NCBI GenBank assembly: GCA_051654865.1
Contig: JBOFYV010000007.1
Coordinates: forward strand, 32,053-96,052
Length of the DNA stretch: 64,000 bases
DNA from: JBOFOR01 sp051654865
GTDB taxonomy: Bacteria > Bacillota > Clostridia > Peptostreptococcales > Peptostreptococcaceae
Direction of reading: 5' to 3'
This document shows, piece by piece, positions 17,965-26,484 of this stretch. The translations under genes were made by a program, and so were the position numbers. The notes under the pieces are model-generated. The model saw only the letters and a list, made by a program, of their open reading frames with translations, was not told where the DNA came from and did no database searches. Every line of letters starts with the position of its first letter. Position 1 is the stretch's first letter.

Positions 17965-18381
17965 ATGAAAAAGATTATATTAATTTTAATGATGGCTATA
18001 TTGATAAGTATAGCAATTGAAGATTTGCCAATTAGTGCATTATCAAATGATGATTTAGAAAAAATAATTATACAAGAGTATCAAGGAGAAAATGCAGTTT
18101 TTACAAGTCAAAGAGAAATTAATGAAATAGTAAAAGTGTTAAGAGAAAGTTCTATAGAAATATCTGATATTCAAAACATAAAATTAGAACCTGATTTATA
18201 TATAATTGAGGACTATGAAAATAGAGGAACGTTAACCTTTGGACTAATAAAGGGATCTCAATATATTAAGTGTGATATAGAAGGGGATATATACTGGTAC
18301 AAAGTTCCTATAGAAAAGAAAGATGAAGTATACAAAGCAATAAAAGAAAAATTAAAAACTAATATAGAAGCGAATAAGTAA
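17965..18381 (+). CDS. Small secreted hypothetical protein
   Basis: 138 residues with a signal peptide (MKKIILILMMAILISIAIEDLPISA). The mature part has mixed helix and strand with REINEIVKVLRESSIEISDIQNIKLEP and DIYWYKVPIEKKDEVYKAIKEKLK. The SD GGAGGTGGGG is strong. No lipobox, no known motif; I do not recognise it. It lies 86 nt after the glucosaminidase gene with no terminator between, so the two are probably cotranscribed. Confidence 0.7.
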   Translation: MKKIILILMMAILISIAIEDLPISALSNDDLEKIIIQEYQGENAVFTSQREINEIVKVLRESSIEISDIQNIKLEPDLYIIEDYENRGTLTFGLIKGSQYIKCDIEGDIYWYKVPIEKKDEVYKAIKEKLKTNIEANK

Positions 18382-18409
18382 AAGTGTAGATATAATCTAC
18401 ACTTTTTTT
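18381..18409 (+). terminator. Intrinsic terminator
   Basis: AAAGTGTAGAT / ATCTACACTTT perfect stem with a short loop, followed by T7. Confidence 0.85.
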
Positions 18410-18594
18410 GAGTATTAAGGCAGCATATTAAATTGAATATTTAGCTAATATACATAAAAATGGATGGTAATGAAAAAAAAAACGTTCAACTTGAAAAAAA
18501 TACGACTCCTCGGAAAATAAAACTAGATATATCAAGGGTTATAATCTTGTAAATTGTTTGATAAAATAAAAAAATGAAATATAAATAAAAAATA

Positions 18595-18623
18595 TTGCAT
18601 TTTTATAGTGATTAACATATACT
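18595..18623 (+). promoter_or_regulatory. Predicted sigma-A promoter of the pxp operon
   Basis: TTGCAT at 18595-18600, exactly 17 nt spacer, TATACT at 18618-18623. Transcription would start near 18630, 32 nt before the pxpB start codon. The rest of the 18410-18661 gap holds only a 30-codon frame without an SD (18460-18552). Confidence 0.6.
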
Positions 18624-18661
18624 TAAAAAAGAAGCATAATTAAAACAAAGGGGGGAGATAT

Positions 18662-19396
18662 ATGAAATATTTGATTGTAGGCGATAGTGCAATTTCAATA
18701 GAATTTGGAAATGAGATAAATAGCCAAATAAACGATAAAATTAAAAATCTTAACTATGTAATTAAAAAAGCTAAAGTAGATGGAATAATTGAAACTGTAC
18801 CATCATTTAAATCATTATTAGTATACTATGATCCTGTAAAGTTATATTTTAGAGAAGTAAAAGAAATACTTATTAATTTGGAGAAAGAAGTTGAAAACAT
18901 AGATGTAATTAATAAGAGAATAATAGAGATCCCCGTATGCTATGATGAAGAGTTTGGAAGTGATATTAGATATGTAATGGAACATACTAAATTATCATAT
19001 GAGGAACTCGTGAGTATACATACTAATCAAGAATATTTAATATATATGCTAGGATTTCTTCCAGGATTTGCATACCTAGGTGGTATGGATAAAAAATTAG
19101 TTACTCCAAGATTAGATAATCCACGAATTAAAATAAATGCAGGGTCAATTGGTATAGGGGGAGAGCAAACAGGTATATATCCAATAGAATCTCCTGGAGG
19201 ATGGAGAATAATTGGAAGGACGCCGATTAAACCATACGATATAAATAGAAAAAATCCAGTGATTTATGAGGTTGGTGATTATATTAGATTTATAGCTATA
19301 AATAAAAATGAATACTACAGAATAAGTGATTTACTTCAAAAAGGAAGTTATGAGTATAGGGTTATAGAAAGGAGTGGGGAAAACTGGGGATATTGA
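18662..19396 (+). CDS. pxpB: 5-oxoprolinase subunit PxpB (KipI/AHS1 domain)
   Basis: 244 residues. The AHS1/KipI domain is shown by VPVCYDEEFG-like IEIPVCYDEEFGSD, the signature YMLGFLPGFAYLGGMD near residue 125, TPRLDNPRIKINAGSIGIGGEQTGIYP, and ESPGGWRIIGRTP. With PxpC and PxpA it forms the ATP-dependent prokaryotic 5-oxoprolinase that opens pyroglutamate to glutamate. AHS1 is also one half of the carboxyltransferase domain of urea carboxylase. First gene of the operon; SD GGGGGGAG. Overlaps pxpC by 4 nt. Confidence 0.92.
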   Translation: MKYLIVGDSAISIEFGNEINSQINDKIKNLNYVIKKAKVDGIIETVPSFKSLLVYYDPVKLYFREVKEILINLEKEVENIDVINKRIIEIPVCYDEEFGSDIRYVMEHTKLSYEELVSIHTNQEYLIYMLGFLPGFAYLGGMDKKLVTPRLDNPRIKINAGSIGIGGEQTGIYPIESPGGWRIIGRTPIKPYDINRKNPVIYEVGDYIRFIAINKNEYYRISDLLQKGSYEYRVIERSGENWGY

Positions 19397-20394
19397 TTGT
19401 TGAAGGAGGACTACAAACCACGATACAAGATTTTGGAAGAGTTGGATATCAAGAATTTGGATTTTCTCCATGTGGAGCCTTGGACAAAAAATCCTTAGCC
19501 ATTGCAAATATACTTGTGGGGAATGTAGAAAATGAAGCTGGTATAGAAATAACTTTAATTGGTCCAATAATGAAATTTACTAAATCTAATATAATAGCCA
19601 TAACTGGAGGAAATTTAAATCCAAAGATTAATGGAAAAGAAGTAAAAATGTATAAAGCAGTATTAGTTGAAAAAGGAGATATGCTAAGTTTTACCAATGC
19701 TATAAATGGAGCTAGAGGTTATATATCCTTTGCTGGAGGACTAGATGTTGACTGTGTAATGGGAAGTAAATCAACTAATTTAAAATGTAAGATAGGGGGA
19801 TTAGAAGGAAGAGAATTAAAAAAGAATGATTTTATAGAATTCACATCACCTAAAGATTATCTAGAAAATTTCGCATCAAGAGTAATAAATGTAAATGATA
19901 GAGCTAATAAAACTATTATATTAAGAGTAATACTAGGACCACAAGATGATGCATTTACTAGTGAGGGTTTAAAAACATTTTTAAGTTCAGAATATGAAAT
20001 AACTAAAGAGTTTGATAGAATGGGATGTAGACTAGAAGGTCCTGAAATTGAACATAAAAGTTCTTCAGATATAATTTCAGATGGAATAGCACTGGGGTCA
20101 ATTCAAATTCCTGCCACTAAAAAGCCAATAATAATGTTAAACGATAGACAAACAACTGGAGGATACACAAAGATTGGAACGATAATTTCAGTAGATATTC
20201 AAAAAATTGCACAATGTAAAGTTAAAGATAAGATTAAGTTTGAAAGTGTTGATGTTGAAACTGCACAAAATATATATAGAAAAGAACTAGAAGAGTTAAA
20301 AAAGATAAAAGACGAAATTAATAGACCTTGTATAGAGGTACTAAAGCCAAGAAAAGCATCTAGGAGGATAGAACATTTACTAAGTAAAATTTAG
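19393..20394 (+). CDS. pxpC: 5-oxoprolinase subunit PxpC (KipA/AHS2 domain)
   Basis: 333 residues starting at a TTG inside the pxpB stop (TTGA overlap), which suits translational coupling. Family blocks: VEGGLQTTIQDFGRVGYQEFGFSPCGALDKKSLAIANILVGN at the start, YISFAGGLDV, KNDFIEF, and DGIALGSIQIPATKKPIIMLNDRQTTGGYTKIG. AHS2 pairs with AHS1 in PxpBC and in the carboxyltransferase part of urea carboxylase. SD GGGGA 8 nt upstream. Very likely works as a complex with PxpB. Confidence 0.92.
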   Translation: MIVEGGLQTTIQDFGRVGYQEFGFSPCGALDKKSLAIANILVGNVENEAGIEITLIGPIMKFTKSNIIAITGGNLNPKINGKEVKMYKAVLVEKGDMLSFTNAINGARGYISFAGGLDVDCVMGSKSTNLKCKIGGLEGRELKKNDFIEFTSPKDYLENFASRVINVNDRANKTIILRVILGPQDDAFTSEGLKTFLSSEYEITKEFDRMGCRLEGPEIEHKSSSDIISDGIALGSIQIPATKKPIIMLNDRQTTGGYTKIGTIISVDIQKIAQCKVKDKIKFESVDVETAQNIYRKELEELKKIKDEINRPCIEVLKPRKASRRIEHLLSKI

Positions 20395-20407
20395 GAGGGA
20401 AATAATA

Positions 20408-20827
20408 TTGGATTTTGAAAAATTATTAAAGTTAATAGATGTAGTAGATAAAGCATCCTTTTCAAAGTTTAATTACAAAGAAAATTCTATTGAAATAAAT
20501 ATAGAGAAAAGCGTATTAAATGAAAAATATATGAAGAGAGAAATGCTAAGAGAAGAAAGTAAGATTAATGATAAGTTAGATTGTGATATTTATGAGATAA
20601 AATCACCATTAATAGGTACATTTTATATATCACCATCTCCTGATGAAAAACCATTTGTATCTGTTGGTCAAAAAGTAAGTAAGGGAGACGTTATAGGAAT
20701 AATTGAAGCTATGAAGATTATGAATGAAGTAACTAGTAGCGAAGATGGAATTATAGAAGAAATTTTAGTTAAAAGCAATGATATTGTTGAGTATGGACAA
20801 AGTATATTAAAGGTGAAAAGAATTTGA
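20408..20827 (+). CDS. accB: Biotin carboxyl carrier protein (AccB-like)
   Basis: 139 residues from a TTG start at 20408 with SD AGGAGGG 8 nt upstream. The N-terminal 60 residues are a charged linker; the C-terminal 75 are the biotinyl domain IKSPLIGTFYISPSPDEKPFVSVGQKVSKGD with the biotinylation motif EAMKIMNEV (Lys103). Same layout as AccB of acetyl-CoA carboxylase. Placed between pxpC and a biotin carboxylase gene and away from any accA/accD, so its partner in this operon is probably PxpBC. Confidence 0.9.
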   Translation: MDFEKLLKLIDVVDKASFSKFNYKENSIEINIEKSVLNEKYMKREMLREESKINDKLDCDIYEIKSPLIGTFYISPSPDEKPFVSVGQKVSKGDVIGIIEAMKIMNEVTSSEDGIIEEILVKSNDIVEYGQSILKVKRI

Positions 20828-20842
20828 TTTGGAGAATTAAAT

Positions 20843-22186
20843 ATGATAAAAAAAATTTTGATTGCTAATAGGGGAGAAATAGCAGTAAGGATTATTAGAA
20901 CATGTAAACTATTAAAAATAAAAACTGTGGCAGTATATTCACTAGCAGATGAGATGTCACTACATACAGAACTAGCAGATGAAAAGATATGTATAGGTCC
21001 ACCAAATCCAAAAGAGAGCTATTTAGATATGTATAAAATAATAAGTGCAGCACTAGCTACTAATAGTGATGCAATACATCCAGGTTTTGGGTTCTTATCA
21101 GAAAATAGTGAGTTTGTAAATTTATGCAAAGAGCACAATATAAAATTTATAGGGCCTAGTAGTGACGTAATAGATATGATGGGAAATAAAAGTAGTGCGA
21201 GAAATACAATGATAGATGCAAATGTACCCGTAGTTCCAGGTAGTAAAGAAGCTGTTTATGATGTAATAGATGGAAAAAAAGTTGCCAATAAAATAGGGTA
21301 TCCGGTAATAGTAAAAGCATCCTCAGGTGGGGGAGGCAAAGGAATGAGAATTGTTGAACGTGAAAATGATTTTATAAAATTATTTAACTTGGCTCAAAAA
21401 GAGTCATTAAATGGATTTGATAATGATGCTATGTATATTGAAAAATATATAAAAAATCCTAAACATATTGAAGTACAAATACTAGGAGATAAATACAAAA
21501 ACATTGTACATTTAGGAGAAAGAGATTGTTCTATTCAAAGAAATCACCAAAAGATGATAGAAGAATCTCCAGCAGTATTTTTAACAGAAGAGACTAGAAT
21601 TAAATTACTAGAGTGTGCTGTAAGGGCAGCAAAAGCAGTAAACTATGAAAATGCAGGTACTATTGAGTTTTTAGTAGATAATAATCAAAACTTTTATTTT
21701 ATAGAAATGAATACTAGAATTCAAGTAGAGCATCCTGTTACAGAGATGGTAACAGGTATTGATTTGATAAAAGAGCAAATTAAAATAGCTAGTGGAGAAA
21801 AATTATCTTTTGCTCAAGAAGATGTAAATATAAAAGGACACTCTATAGAGTGTAGAATTAATGCTGAAATACCGACAAATAACTTTATGCCTTGTCCTGG
21901 AAAAATAAAGAGTATGCATTTACCTGGAGGATTTGGTGTTAGAGTAGATACAGCTATATATGTTGGCTATAAAATACCAACTAATTATGACTCAATGATA
22001 GCAAAGGTTATTGTTTATGGAAATGATAGAAATGAAGCCATAGAGAAAATGAAAGTTGCACTAGATGAATTAGTTATAGTTGGTGTGGAGACTAATGCAG
22101 ATTTTCAATATTCAATAATGAACAACAAAACATATTTATATGCAAATGCAAACACTGGATTTATTGAATCATTGAGTAAAAAGTAA
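20843..22186 (+). CDS. accC: Biotin carboxylase (AccC-like)
   Basis: 447 residues, the normal AccC length. ATP-grasp blocks: IKKILIANRGEIAVRIIRTCK at the start, HPGFGFLSEN, VIVKASSGGGGKGMRIV (Gly-rich ATP loop, ~155-172), ERDCSIQRNHQKMIEESP, EFLVDNNQNFYFIEMNTRIQVEHPVTEMVTGIDL, and the C-terminal MPCPGKI and DSMIAKVIVYG. It carboxylates biotin on the adjacent carrier protein using ATP and bicarbonate. SD GGAG 8 nt upstream. It may be a paralogue dedicated to oxoproline metabolism; the lipid-synthesis copy would be elsewhere. Confidence 0.92.
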   Translation: MIKKILIANRGEIAVRIIRTCKLLKIKTVAVYSLADEMSLHTELADEKICIGPPNPKESYLDMYKIISAALATNSDAIHPGFGFLSENSEFVNLCKEHNIKFIGPSSDVIDMMGNKSSARNTMIDANVPVVPGSKEAVYDVIDGKKVANKIGYPVIVKASSGGGGKGMRIVERENDFIKLFNLAQKESLNGFDNDAMYIEKYIKNPKHIEVQILGDKYKNIVHLGERDCSIQRNHQKMIEESPAVFLTEETRIKLLECAVRAAKAVNYENAGTIEFLVDNNQNFYFIEMNTRIQVEHPVTEMVTGIDLIKEQIKIASGEKLSFAQEDVNIKGHSIECRINAEIPTNNFMPCPGKIKSMHLPGGFGVRVDTAIYVGYKIPTNYDSMIAKVIVYGNDRNEAIEKMKVALDELVIVGVETNADFQYSIMNNKTYLYANANTGFIESLSKK

Positions 22187-22221
22187 TATGAAATGTTTTA
22201 AATAATGTATATGGGGGTCTT

Positions 22222-22992
22222 ATGTTTAATATTGATTTAAATTGTGATTGTGGGGAAAGCTTTGGAAGATACAAATTGGGCATAGATGAAGAAATTATAA
22301 AATATATAACATCAGCTAATATAGCTTGTGGATTTCATGGTGGAGATCCTTTAGTTATAGAAAGTACCGTAAAGCTTGCAAAAGATAATGGGGTAAGCAT
22401 AGGAGCACATCCTGGTTTTTTAGATTTAATGGGATTTGGAAGACGAAATATGGAGCTTAGCTTTAATGAAGCCAAAGCATATACAACATATCAAATTGGA
22501 GCATTGTATGCATTTTGCAAATCTTTAAAAGTGGATTTGATTCATATAAAGCCACATGGTGCTATGTATAATATGGCAACAAAGGATGAAAAATTATCTA
22601 GAGCTATTTGTGAGTCTATATATGAATTTGATAAAGATTTAATTATATTAGCTCCCTATAACAGCGCAATGATAAAAATAGCAAACGATATAGGTATTAA
22701 ATATGCTAAAGAAGCTTTTGTAGATAGAGCATATGAAGAAGATGGCTCGCTAGTTAGTAGAAGCAAAGAAGGTGCGATAATTGAGGATGAAAATGAGGCA
22801 ATAGATAGAGTAATAGATATTATTAAGCGTAAAAAAGTAAAATCGATTAGTGGAAAATATATAGATATTGAAGCTGATTCAATATGTGTTCATGGAGATA
22901 ATATTAAGGCATTAGAGTTTTTGAAAAATATTAGAACAAGTTTAGAATTAGAAAAAATAAATATAGCACCTTTTAAAGAATTTATATATTAA
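22222..22992 (+). CDS. pxpA: 5-oxoprolinase subunit PxpA (LamB/YcsF family)
   Basis: 256 residues. Signature [40 protein letters not shown] at the start, then [29 protein letters not shown] near residue 110, and SICVHGDN near the C-terminus; the Asp/His residues in these blocks are the family's likely active site. Works with PxpBC in 5-oxoproline hydrolysis. SD GGGGGTC. Reading on into the transporter gene 13 nt downstream. Confidence 0.93.
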   Translation: MFNIDLNCDCGESFGRYKLGIDEEIIKYITSANIACGFHGGDPLVIESTVKLAKDNGVSIGAHPGFLDLMGFGRRNMELSFNEAKAYTTYQIGALYAFCKSLKVDLIHIKPHGAMYNMATKDEKLSRAICESIYEFDKDLIILAPYNSAMIKIANDIGIKYAKEAFVDRAYEEDGSLVSRSKEGAIIEDENEAIDRVIDIIKRKKVKSISGKYIDIEADSICVHGDNIKALEFLKNIRTSLELEKINIAPFKEFIY

Positions 22993-23004
22993 GGGGGATT
23001 TTTA

Positions 23005-24279
23005 ATGATAGAAAAAGTAGCGTCAAATAAAATAAAAAAAGAAAATAATAAACTAAAAGAAAGGCTTAGAAATATAGGTCCTGGAGCATTAATTGCAGCA
23101 GGATTTATAGGGCCGGGAACAATAACTACATGTACAAAATCTGGAGCAAGTAGTGGATATACATTACTGTGGGCTATGTTATTTTCTACTGTAGCTACGA
23201 TAATATTTCAAGAAATGTCAGCTAGACTTGGGATAGTGACTCAAAAAGGTCTAGGAGAGAATATTAGAGAAAAAATATCGCATAAAATATTGAAAACATT
23301 CGCGGTAACGATAGTAATAGTTGCTATATTTATAGGTAATATTGCTTATGAAACTGGAAACTTAGTAGGAGGTTCAATGGGACTTTCAACATTAGTTCCA
23401 TCAGTACCTAATCAAATATGGGCACCTCTATTAGGTGTATTGGCATTTATGTTATTGTGGTCAGGTAACTATAAGAAAATAGAAAAAATATTGATAGCTT
23501 TAGTTTTAATTATGAGCGTTACATTTTTTAGTACAGCTATATTATCCAAACCAGATATAGGAGCGATACTAAAAGGAATGTTTATTCCAAGCGCGGGTAC
23601 AAATGATTGGCTAACTATAGTAGGATTAATAGGGACTACAGTGGTTCCGTATAATTTATTTCTTCATGCATCATCAGTATCAGAGCGTTGGAAAAATAAA
23701 GAAGATTTAAAAAATGCAAGAATAGACACTGTAATATCAATAGGTTTGGGAGGATTAATATCTATAGCAGTAATAGTATCTGCATCAGCATCATTTTATG
23801 GAAGTGATGTAGTTATAGATAGTGGTGCAATAATGGCTCAACAATTAGAACCTTTACTGGGGTCATGGGCAAAGTGGTTCTTTGGTATAGGTTTATTTGC
23901 AGCAGGTTTTACCTCTTCAATAACAGCGCCATTATCAGCAGCATTTGCTACAGCAGGAGCACTAGGATATAAAAAAGATATGAAAAGTATTAAATTTAAA
24001 TCTATATGGATAGTAGTACTGGGAGTGGGAATAATATTAAGTGCGATAGGTATGTCATCAAGTCCTATGGAACTTATATTAGTAGCACAAGCTGCAAATG
24101 CAATAATACTACCAATAATAGCAATTTTCTTAATGTATGTATTAAACCATAATGACTTAGGTGAGTTTAAAAATAAGCTTTGGAACAATATATTAGGAAT
24201 AGGTATATTATGTGTAACGCTAGTTATAAGTTACAGGTCCTTATTATCATTTGCAAGTACTTTTAAAAGTTTACTTTAA
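23005..24279 (+). CDS. NRAMP family transporter (YcsG-type)
   Basis: 424 residues, eleven predicted membrane segments. The NRAMP fold is shown by IGPGALIAAGFIGPGTITTCTKSGAS in TM1, which has lost the DPGN metal-binding motif of true Mn/Fe transporters; the usual Met of TM6 is also not evident. Similar NRAMP-related proteins (YcsG) accompany pxp genes in Bacillus, where the substrate is thought not to be a metal. It is reasonable to infer import of 5-oxoproline or a related acid. SD GGGGGA. Last gene of the operon, followed by a terminator. Confidence 0.85.
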   Translation: MIEKVASNKIKKENNKLKERLRNIGPGALIAAGFIGPGTITTCTKSGASSGYTLLWAMLFSTVATIIFQEMSARLGIVTQKGLGENIREKISHKILKTFAVTIVIVAIFIGNIAYETGNLVGGSMGLSTLVPSVPNQIWAPLLGVLAFMLLWSGNYKKIEKILIALVLIMSVTFFSTAILSKPDIGAILKGMFIPSAGTNDWLTIVGLIGTTVVPYNLFLHASSVSERWKNKEDLKNARIDTVISIGLGGLISIAVIVSASASFYGSDVVIDSGAIMAQQLEPLLGSWAKWFFGIGLFAAGFTSSITAPLSAAFATAGALGYKKDMKSIKFKSIWIVVLGVGIILSAIGMSSSPMELILVAQAANAIILPIIAIFLMYVLNHNDLGEFKNKLWNNILGIGILCVTLVISYRSLLSFASTFKSLL

Positions 24280-24287
24280 TTTTTAAG

Positions 24288-24320
24288 AAAAGACCTTTGT
24301 TTCTAAAGAGGTCTTTTTTT
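24288..24320 (+). terminator. Terminator of the pxp operon
   Basis: AAAAGACCT / AGGTCTTTTT stem with a 12-nt loop and T8. Confidence 0.85.
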
Positions 24321-24410
24321 GTATATATTGATGACAATAAAATAAAATATTCCATATAGATAAAATATACTAGAAGAGTTTTATTTGTTATATAGTATTT
24401 TAAATTTATT

Positions 24411-24436
24411 AAAGAGCTCAAGAGAGCTCTTTTTTT
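24411..24436. terminator. Terminator of the Cys-rich gene (bidirectional form)
   Basis: AAAGAGCTC / GAGCTCTTT perfect stem with a 4-nt loop. The best T run is on the plus strand, but the minus strand reads TTTAATAAATTT after the stem, and the minus-strand gene ends 5 nt before it. Confidence 0.6.
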
Positions 24437-24440
24437 ATTA

Positions 24441-24776
24441 TTAGCAAGTGGAACAAGGGCAATTATAGTTAGTAGAGATTTCTCTAACACAAATATTAAT
24501 TGGGTTTGTTGATACTAAACTAATTACGCCACTACAATTAACATTTACAGTTACTAAAACAACACTTGTAACAGGAGTTGATGTGACAACTGTTTTTTGT
24601 GCTATATAATAATATACAGTTTGGCAATTACATTTTTCTAGTACTAATAGAGGAACATAAGTAGTACCTAAGATATTGCCAATAGCTGTGTTGAAAATTT
24701 GTAATTGAGCAGCTGTTAATGGTGCGAAATTACCACAAGTATAAGTGTTATTTTGGTTACAATTATTTTGTACCAT
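24441..24776 (-). CDS. Cys-rich small protein, candidate spore-surface component
   Basis: 111 residues with nine Cys: CNQNN and TCGNF near the start, EKCNCQTVYYY mid-protein, VNCSGVISLVSTNP, and CVREISTNYNCPCSTC at the end. The middle is rich in Val, Thr and Ser beta strands (TVVTSTPVTSVVLVTVNV). No signal peptide. Strong SD GGAGATG. Upstream is an exact AC-16-CATATAATA sequence, which matches the late mother-cell sigma-K consensus. Cysteine-rich, signal-less proteins of this kind are common in spore coat and exosporium; the assignment rests on that and the promoter. Confidence 0.7.
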   Translation of the reverse strand: MVQNNCNQNNTYTCGNFAPLTAAQLQIFNTAIGNILGTTYVPLLVLEKCNCQTVYYYIAQKTVVTSTPVTSVVLVTVNVNCSGVISLVSTNPINICVREISTNYNCPCSTC

Positions 24777-24830
24777 AATAGCATCTCCAATATTATATTT
24801 AGAATAGTATAAAAATACGATTCTATGAAA

Positions 24831-24857
24831 TATTATATGTATTTAAAATCAAAATGT
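24831..24857 (-). promoter_or_regulatory. Sigma-K-like promoter of the Cys-rich gene
   Basis: On the minus strand: AC at 24857-24856, 16 nt, then CATATAATA at 24839-24831 (consensus AC-16/17-CATAnnnTA). The start would lie near 24824, 48 nt before the ATG. It lies just downstream of a minus-strand terminator that isolates it from upstream transcription. Confidence 0.5.
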
Positions 24858-24870
24858 GACAAAATAAATA

Positions 24871-24908
24871 AAAAAAGACTATACCTTAAATCCGATCAGG
24901 TATAGTCT
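24871..24908 (-). terminator. Minus-strand intrinsic terminator (of candidate sRNA)
   Basis: Perfect 11-bp stem AGACTATACCT / AGGTATAGTCT with a 10-nt loop. The T7 tract follows only when read on the minus strand, and no minus-strand protein gene lies upstream of it. Confidence 0.8.
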
Positions 24909-24993
24909 AAATACAAAATATATTATAAAAAGGGGTTTATTAGGGAATATATTTTATTTGGGGAGTAAATTGGTTATTAGGGGAATAACCATG
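24871..24993 (-). ncRNA. Candidate trans-acting small RNA with C-rich anti-SD motifs
   Basis: About 120 nt, bounded by a predicted sigma-A promoter (TTGCTT 25027-25022, 17 nt, TATTAT 25004-24999; start near 24992) and the intrinsic terminator at 24871-24908. No sensible reading frame. The RNA would begin with a hairpin GGUUAUU-CCCCU-AAUAACC (24990-24972), with CCCCU as the loop, followed by three further single-stranded C runs (ACUCCCC, AUUCCCUA, AACCCC). Exposed UCCCC or CCCCU motifs are the seed of many Firmicute sRNAs that pair with GGGG-type SD sites; several genes here have such sites. Confidence 0.45.
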
Positions 24994-24998
24994 TATTA

Positions 24999-25027
24999 AT
25001 AATAACATTGCTTCCCAGAAAAAGCAA
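24999..25027 (-). promoter_or_regulatory. Predicted sigma-A promoter of the candidate sRNA
   Basis: Minus strand TTGCTT (25027-25022), 17-nt spacer, TATTAT (25004-24999). The -35 also lies in a small dyad TTGCTT/AAGCAA. Confidence 0.45.
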
Positions 25028-25125
25028 CAAAAAACGACAAAAAAATTGAAAAAAATGAATGAGTAGCTAAAATAAACAAATAATATGTTTGAGGTCTAAT
25101 TTGTTATTGAAAGAGGTTGTGCAAA

Positions 25126-26484
25126 ATGATTTTGACGAAAGATAAATATTTTTATAAGACAGCACTTAATATAGCACTACCAATAGCTATACAAAATCTT
25201 ATTACTTTTTCTGTAAGTATGGCGGATACAGTAATGCTTGGAAACTTAGGTGAATTAAGCTTATCAGCATCATCAATAGGTAATCATCTAGGATTTTTTT
25301 TAATGGTATTAATGTTTGGTGTTGGAGGTGGTGCTAGTGTTATGGCATCTCAATATTACGGACAAAAAGATGTAGATTCTATACATAAGGTGATTGCTAT
25401 TATGTACAGAGTGTGCATTATACTTAGTGTATTTTTCGCACTTATAGCTATAATTACACCTAAATTGTTTATGAATATATATACAAATGATATAGAGGTT
25501 ATAAATGAAGGGGTATTATATATTCGAATAATTGGAATTAGTTATATATTTTACTCTATTACAAATTGTACAATTTCTATATTAAGGTCTGTAAAAACAG
25601 TAAGAATTTCGCTATTAGTATATTCAATTTCGTTAATTATAAATATATTTTTTAACTATATATTAATTTTTGGGAAGCTAGGATTTCCAGTATTAGGCAT
25701 AAGAGGAGCTGCTATTGCAACCGTTATATCAAGAATAGCTGAATTTTTAATAGTATTAATATTTATAATATATTTTGAAAAGAAGATACATCTAAGGTTT
25801 AAAGATATTACAGTTATAGATAAAGATATGATTAGTAATTTTAAAAAGGTATGCACACCTATAATATTAAATGAACTATTTTGGGCAATAGGTTCAACTA
25901 TAATTTCAATAATAGTAGGTAGAATGGGAAGAGTAGTAGTAGCTGCAAATAGTATAAATAATGTAACTTTCCAGTTTGCATCATTATTTGTTTTTGGACT
26001 TGCTAGTGCATCTTCAGTAATTATAGGTAATATTATAGGTGAAGGAAAGTACGAAAAAGCTAAAGAATATGCAAGTACAATATGTATTTTAAGTTTTGCT
26101 ATGGGGATTTTATCAGGATTAACTATATACTTAGTGAGACCGATAGTGGTTAATTTTTATAATGTATCACAAAGTACAAAAGTAATAGCTATGCAAATAA
26201 TGATAGCTACATCTATAATAGCTATATTTAAATCTTTAACATCAAATATAATGATGGGAGTACTAAGAGGTGGTGGTGATAACAAATTTGTTTTTAAAGT
26301 TGAAATGATTTTTTTATGGTGTATATCAATTCCCCTAGGATTATTAAGTGCTTTTGTATTTAAATTACCTATATTTGTAATATTTATAGCAATTAAAATA
26401 GATGAAGTTTTAAAAGCGTTAGTAGGCATACTAAGGCTAAAAAGTGGAAAATGGATAAAAGATTTTACAAGAGGATATAAATAA
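25126..26484 (+). CDS. MATE family efflux transporter (2 of 3)
   Basis: 452 residues from ATG 25126 with SD AAGAGG 9 nt upstream; a TTG at 25117 is in frame but too close to the SD. Twelve membrane segments. FSVSMADTVMLGNLGELSLSASSIGN near residue 20-45 is the MATE first-helix pattern, VGGGASVMASQYYGQKD follows, and SNIMMGVLRGGGDNKFVF is the second-half RGxGDT-like signature. Closer in sequence style to the clostridial NorM-like group than the pump at 10.4 kb. Substrate unknown. Its stop overlaps a short downstream frame. Confidence 0.85.
   Translation: MILTKDKYFYKTALNIALPIAIQNLITFSVSMADTVMLGNLGELSLSASSIGNHLGFFLMVLMFGVGGGASVMASQYYGQKDVDSIHKVIAIMYRVCIILSVFFALIAIITPKLFMNIYTNDIEVINEGVLYIRIIGISYIFYSITNCTISILRSVKTVRISLLVYSISLIINIFFNYILIFGKLGFPVLGIRGAAIATVISRIAEFLIVLIFIIYFEKKIHLRFKDITVIDKDMISNFKKVCTPIILNELFWAIGSTIISIIVGRMGRVVVAANSINNVTFQFASLFVFGLASASSVIIGNIIGEGKYEKAKEYASTICILSFAMGILSGLTIYLVRPIVVNFYNVSQSTKVIAMQIMIATSIIAIFKSLTSNIMMGVLRGGGDNKFVFKVEMIFLWCISIPLGLLSAFVFKLPIFVIFIAIKIDEVLKALVGILRLKSGKWIKDFTRGYK

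Noticed and set aside
18460..18552. 30-codon open frame MDGNEKKNVQLEKNTTPRKI... upstream of pxpB
   Set aside because: No SD site before the ATG and the frame ends in a hydrophobic stub; looks like a decayed gene start or chance.
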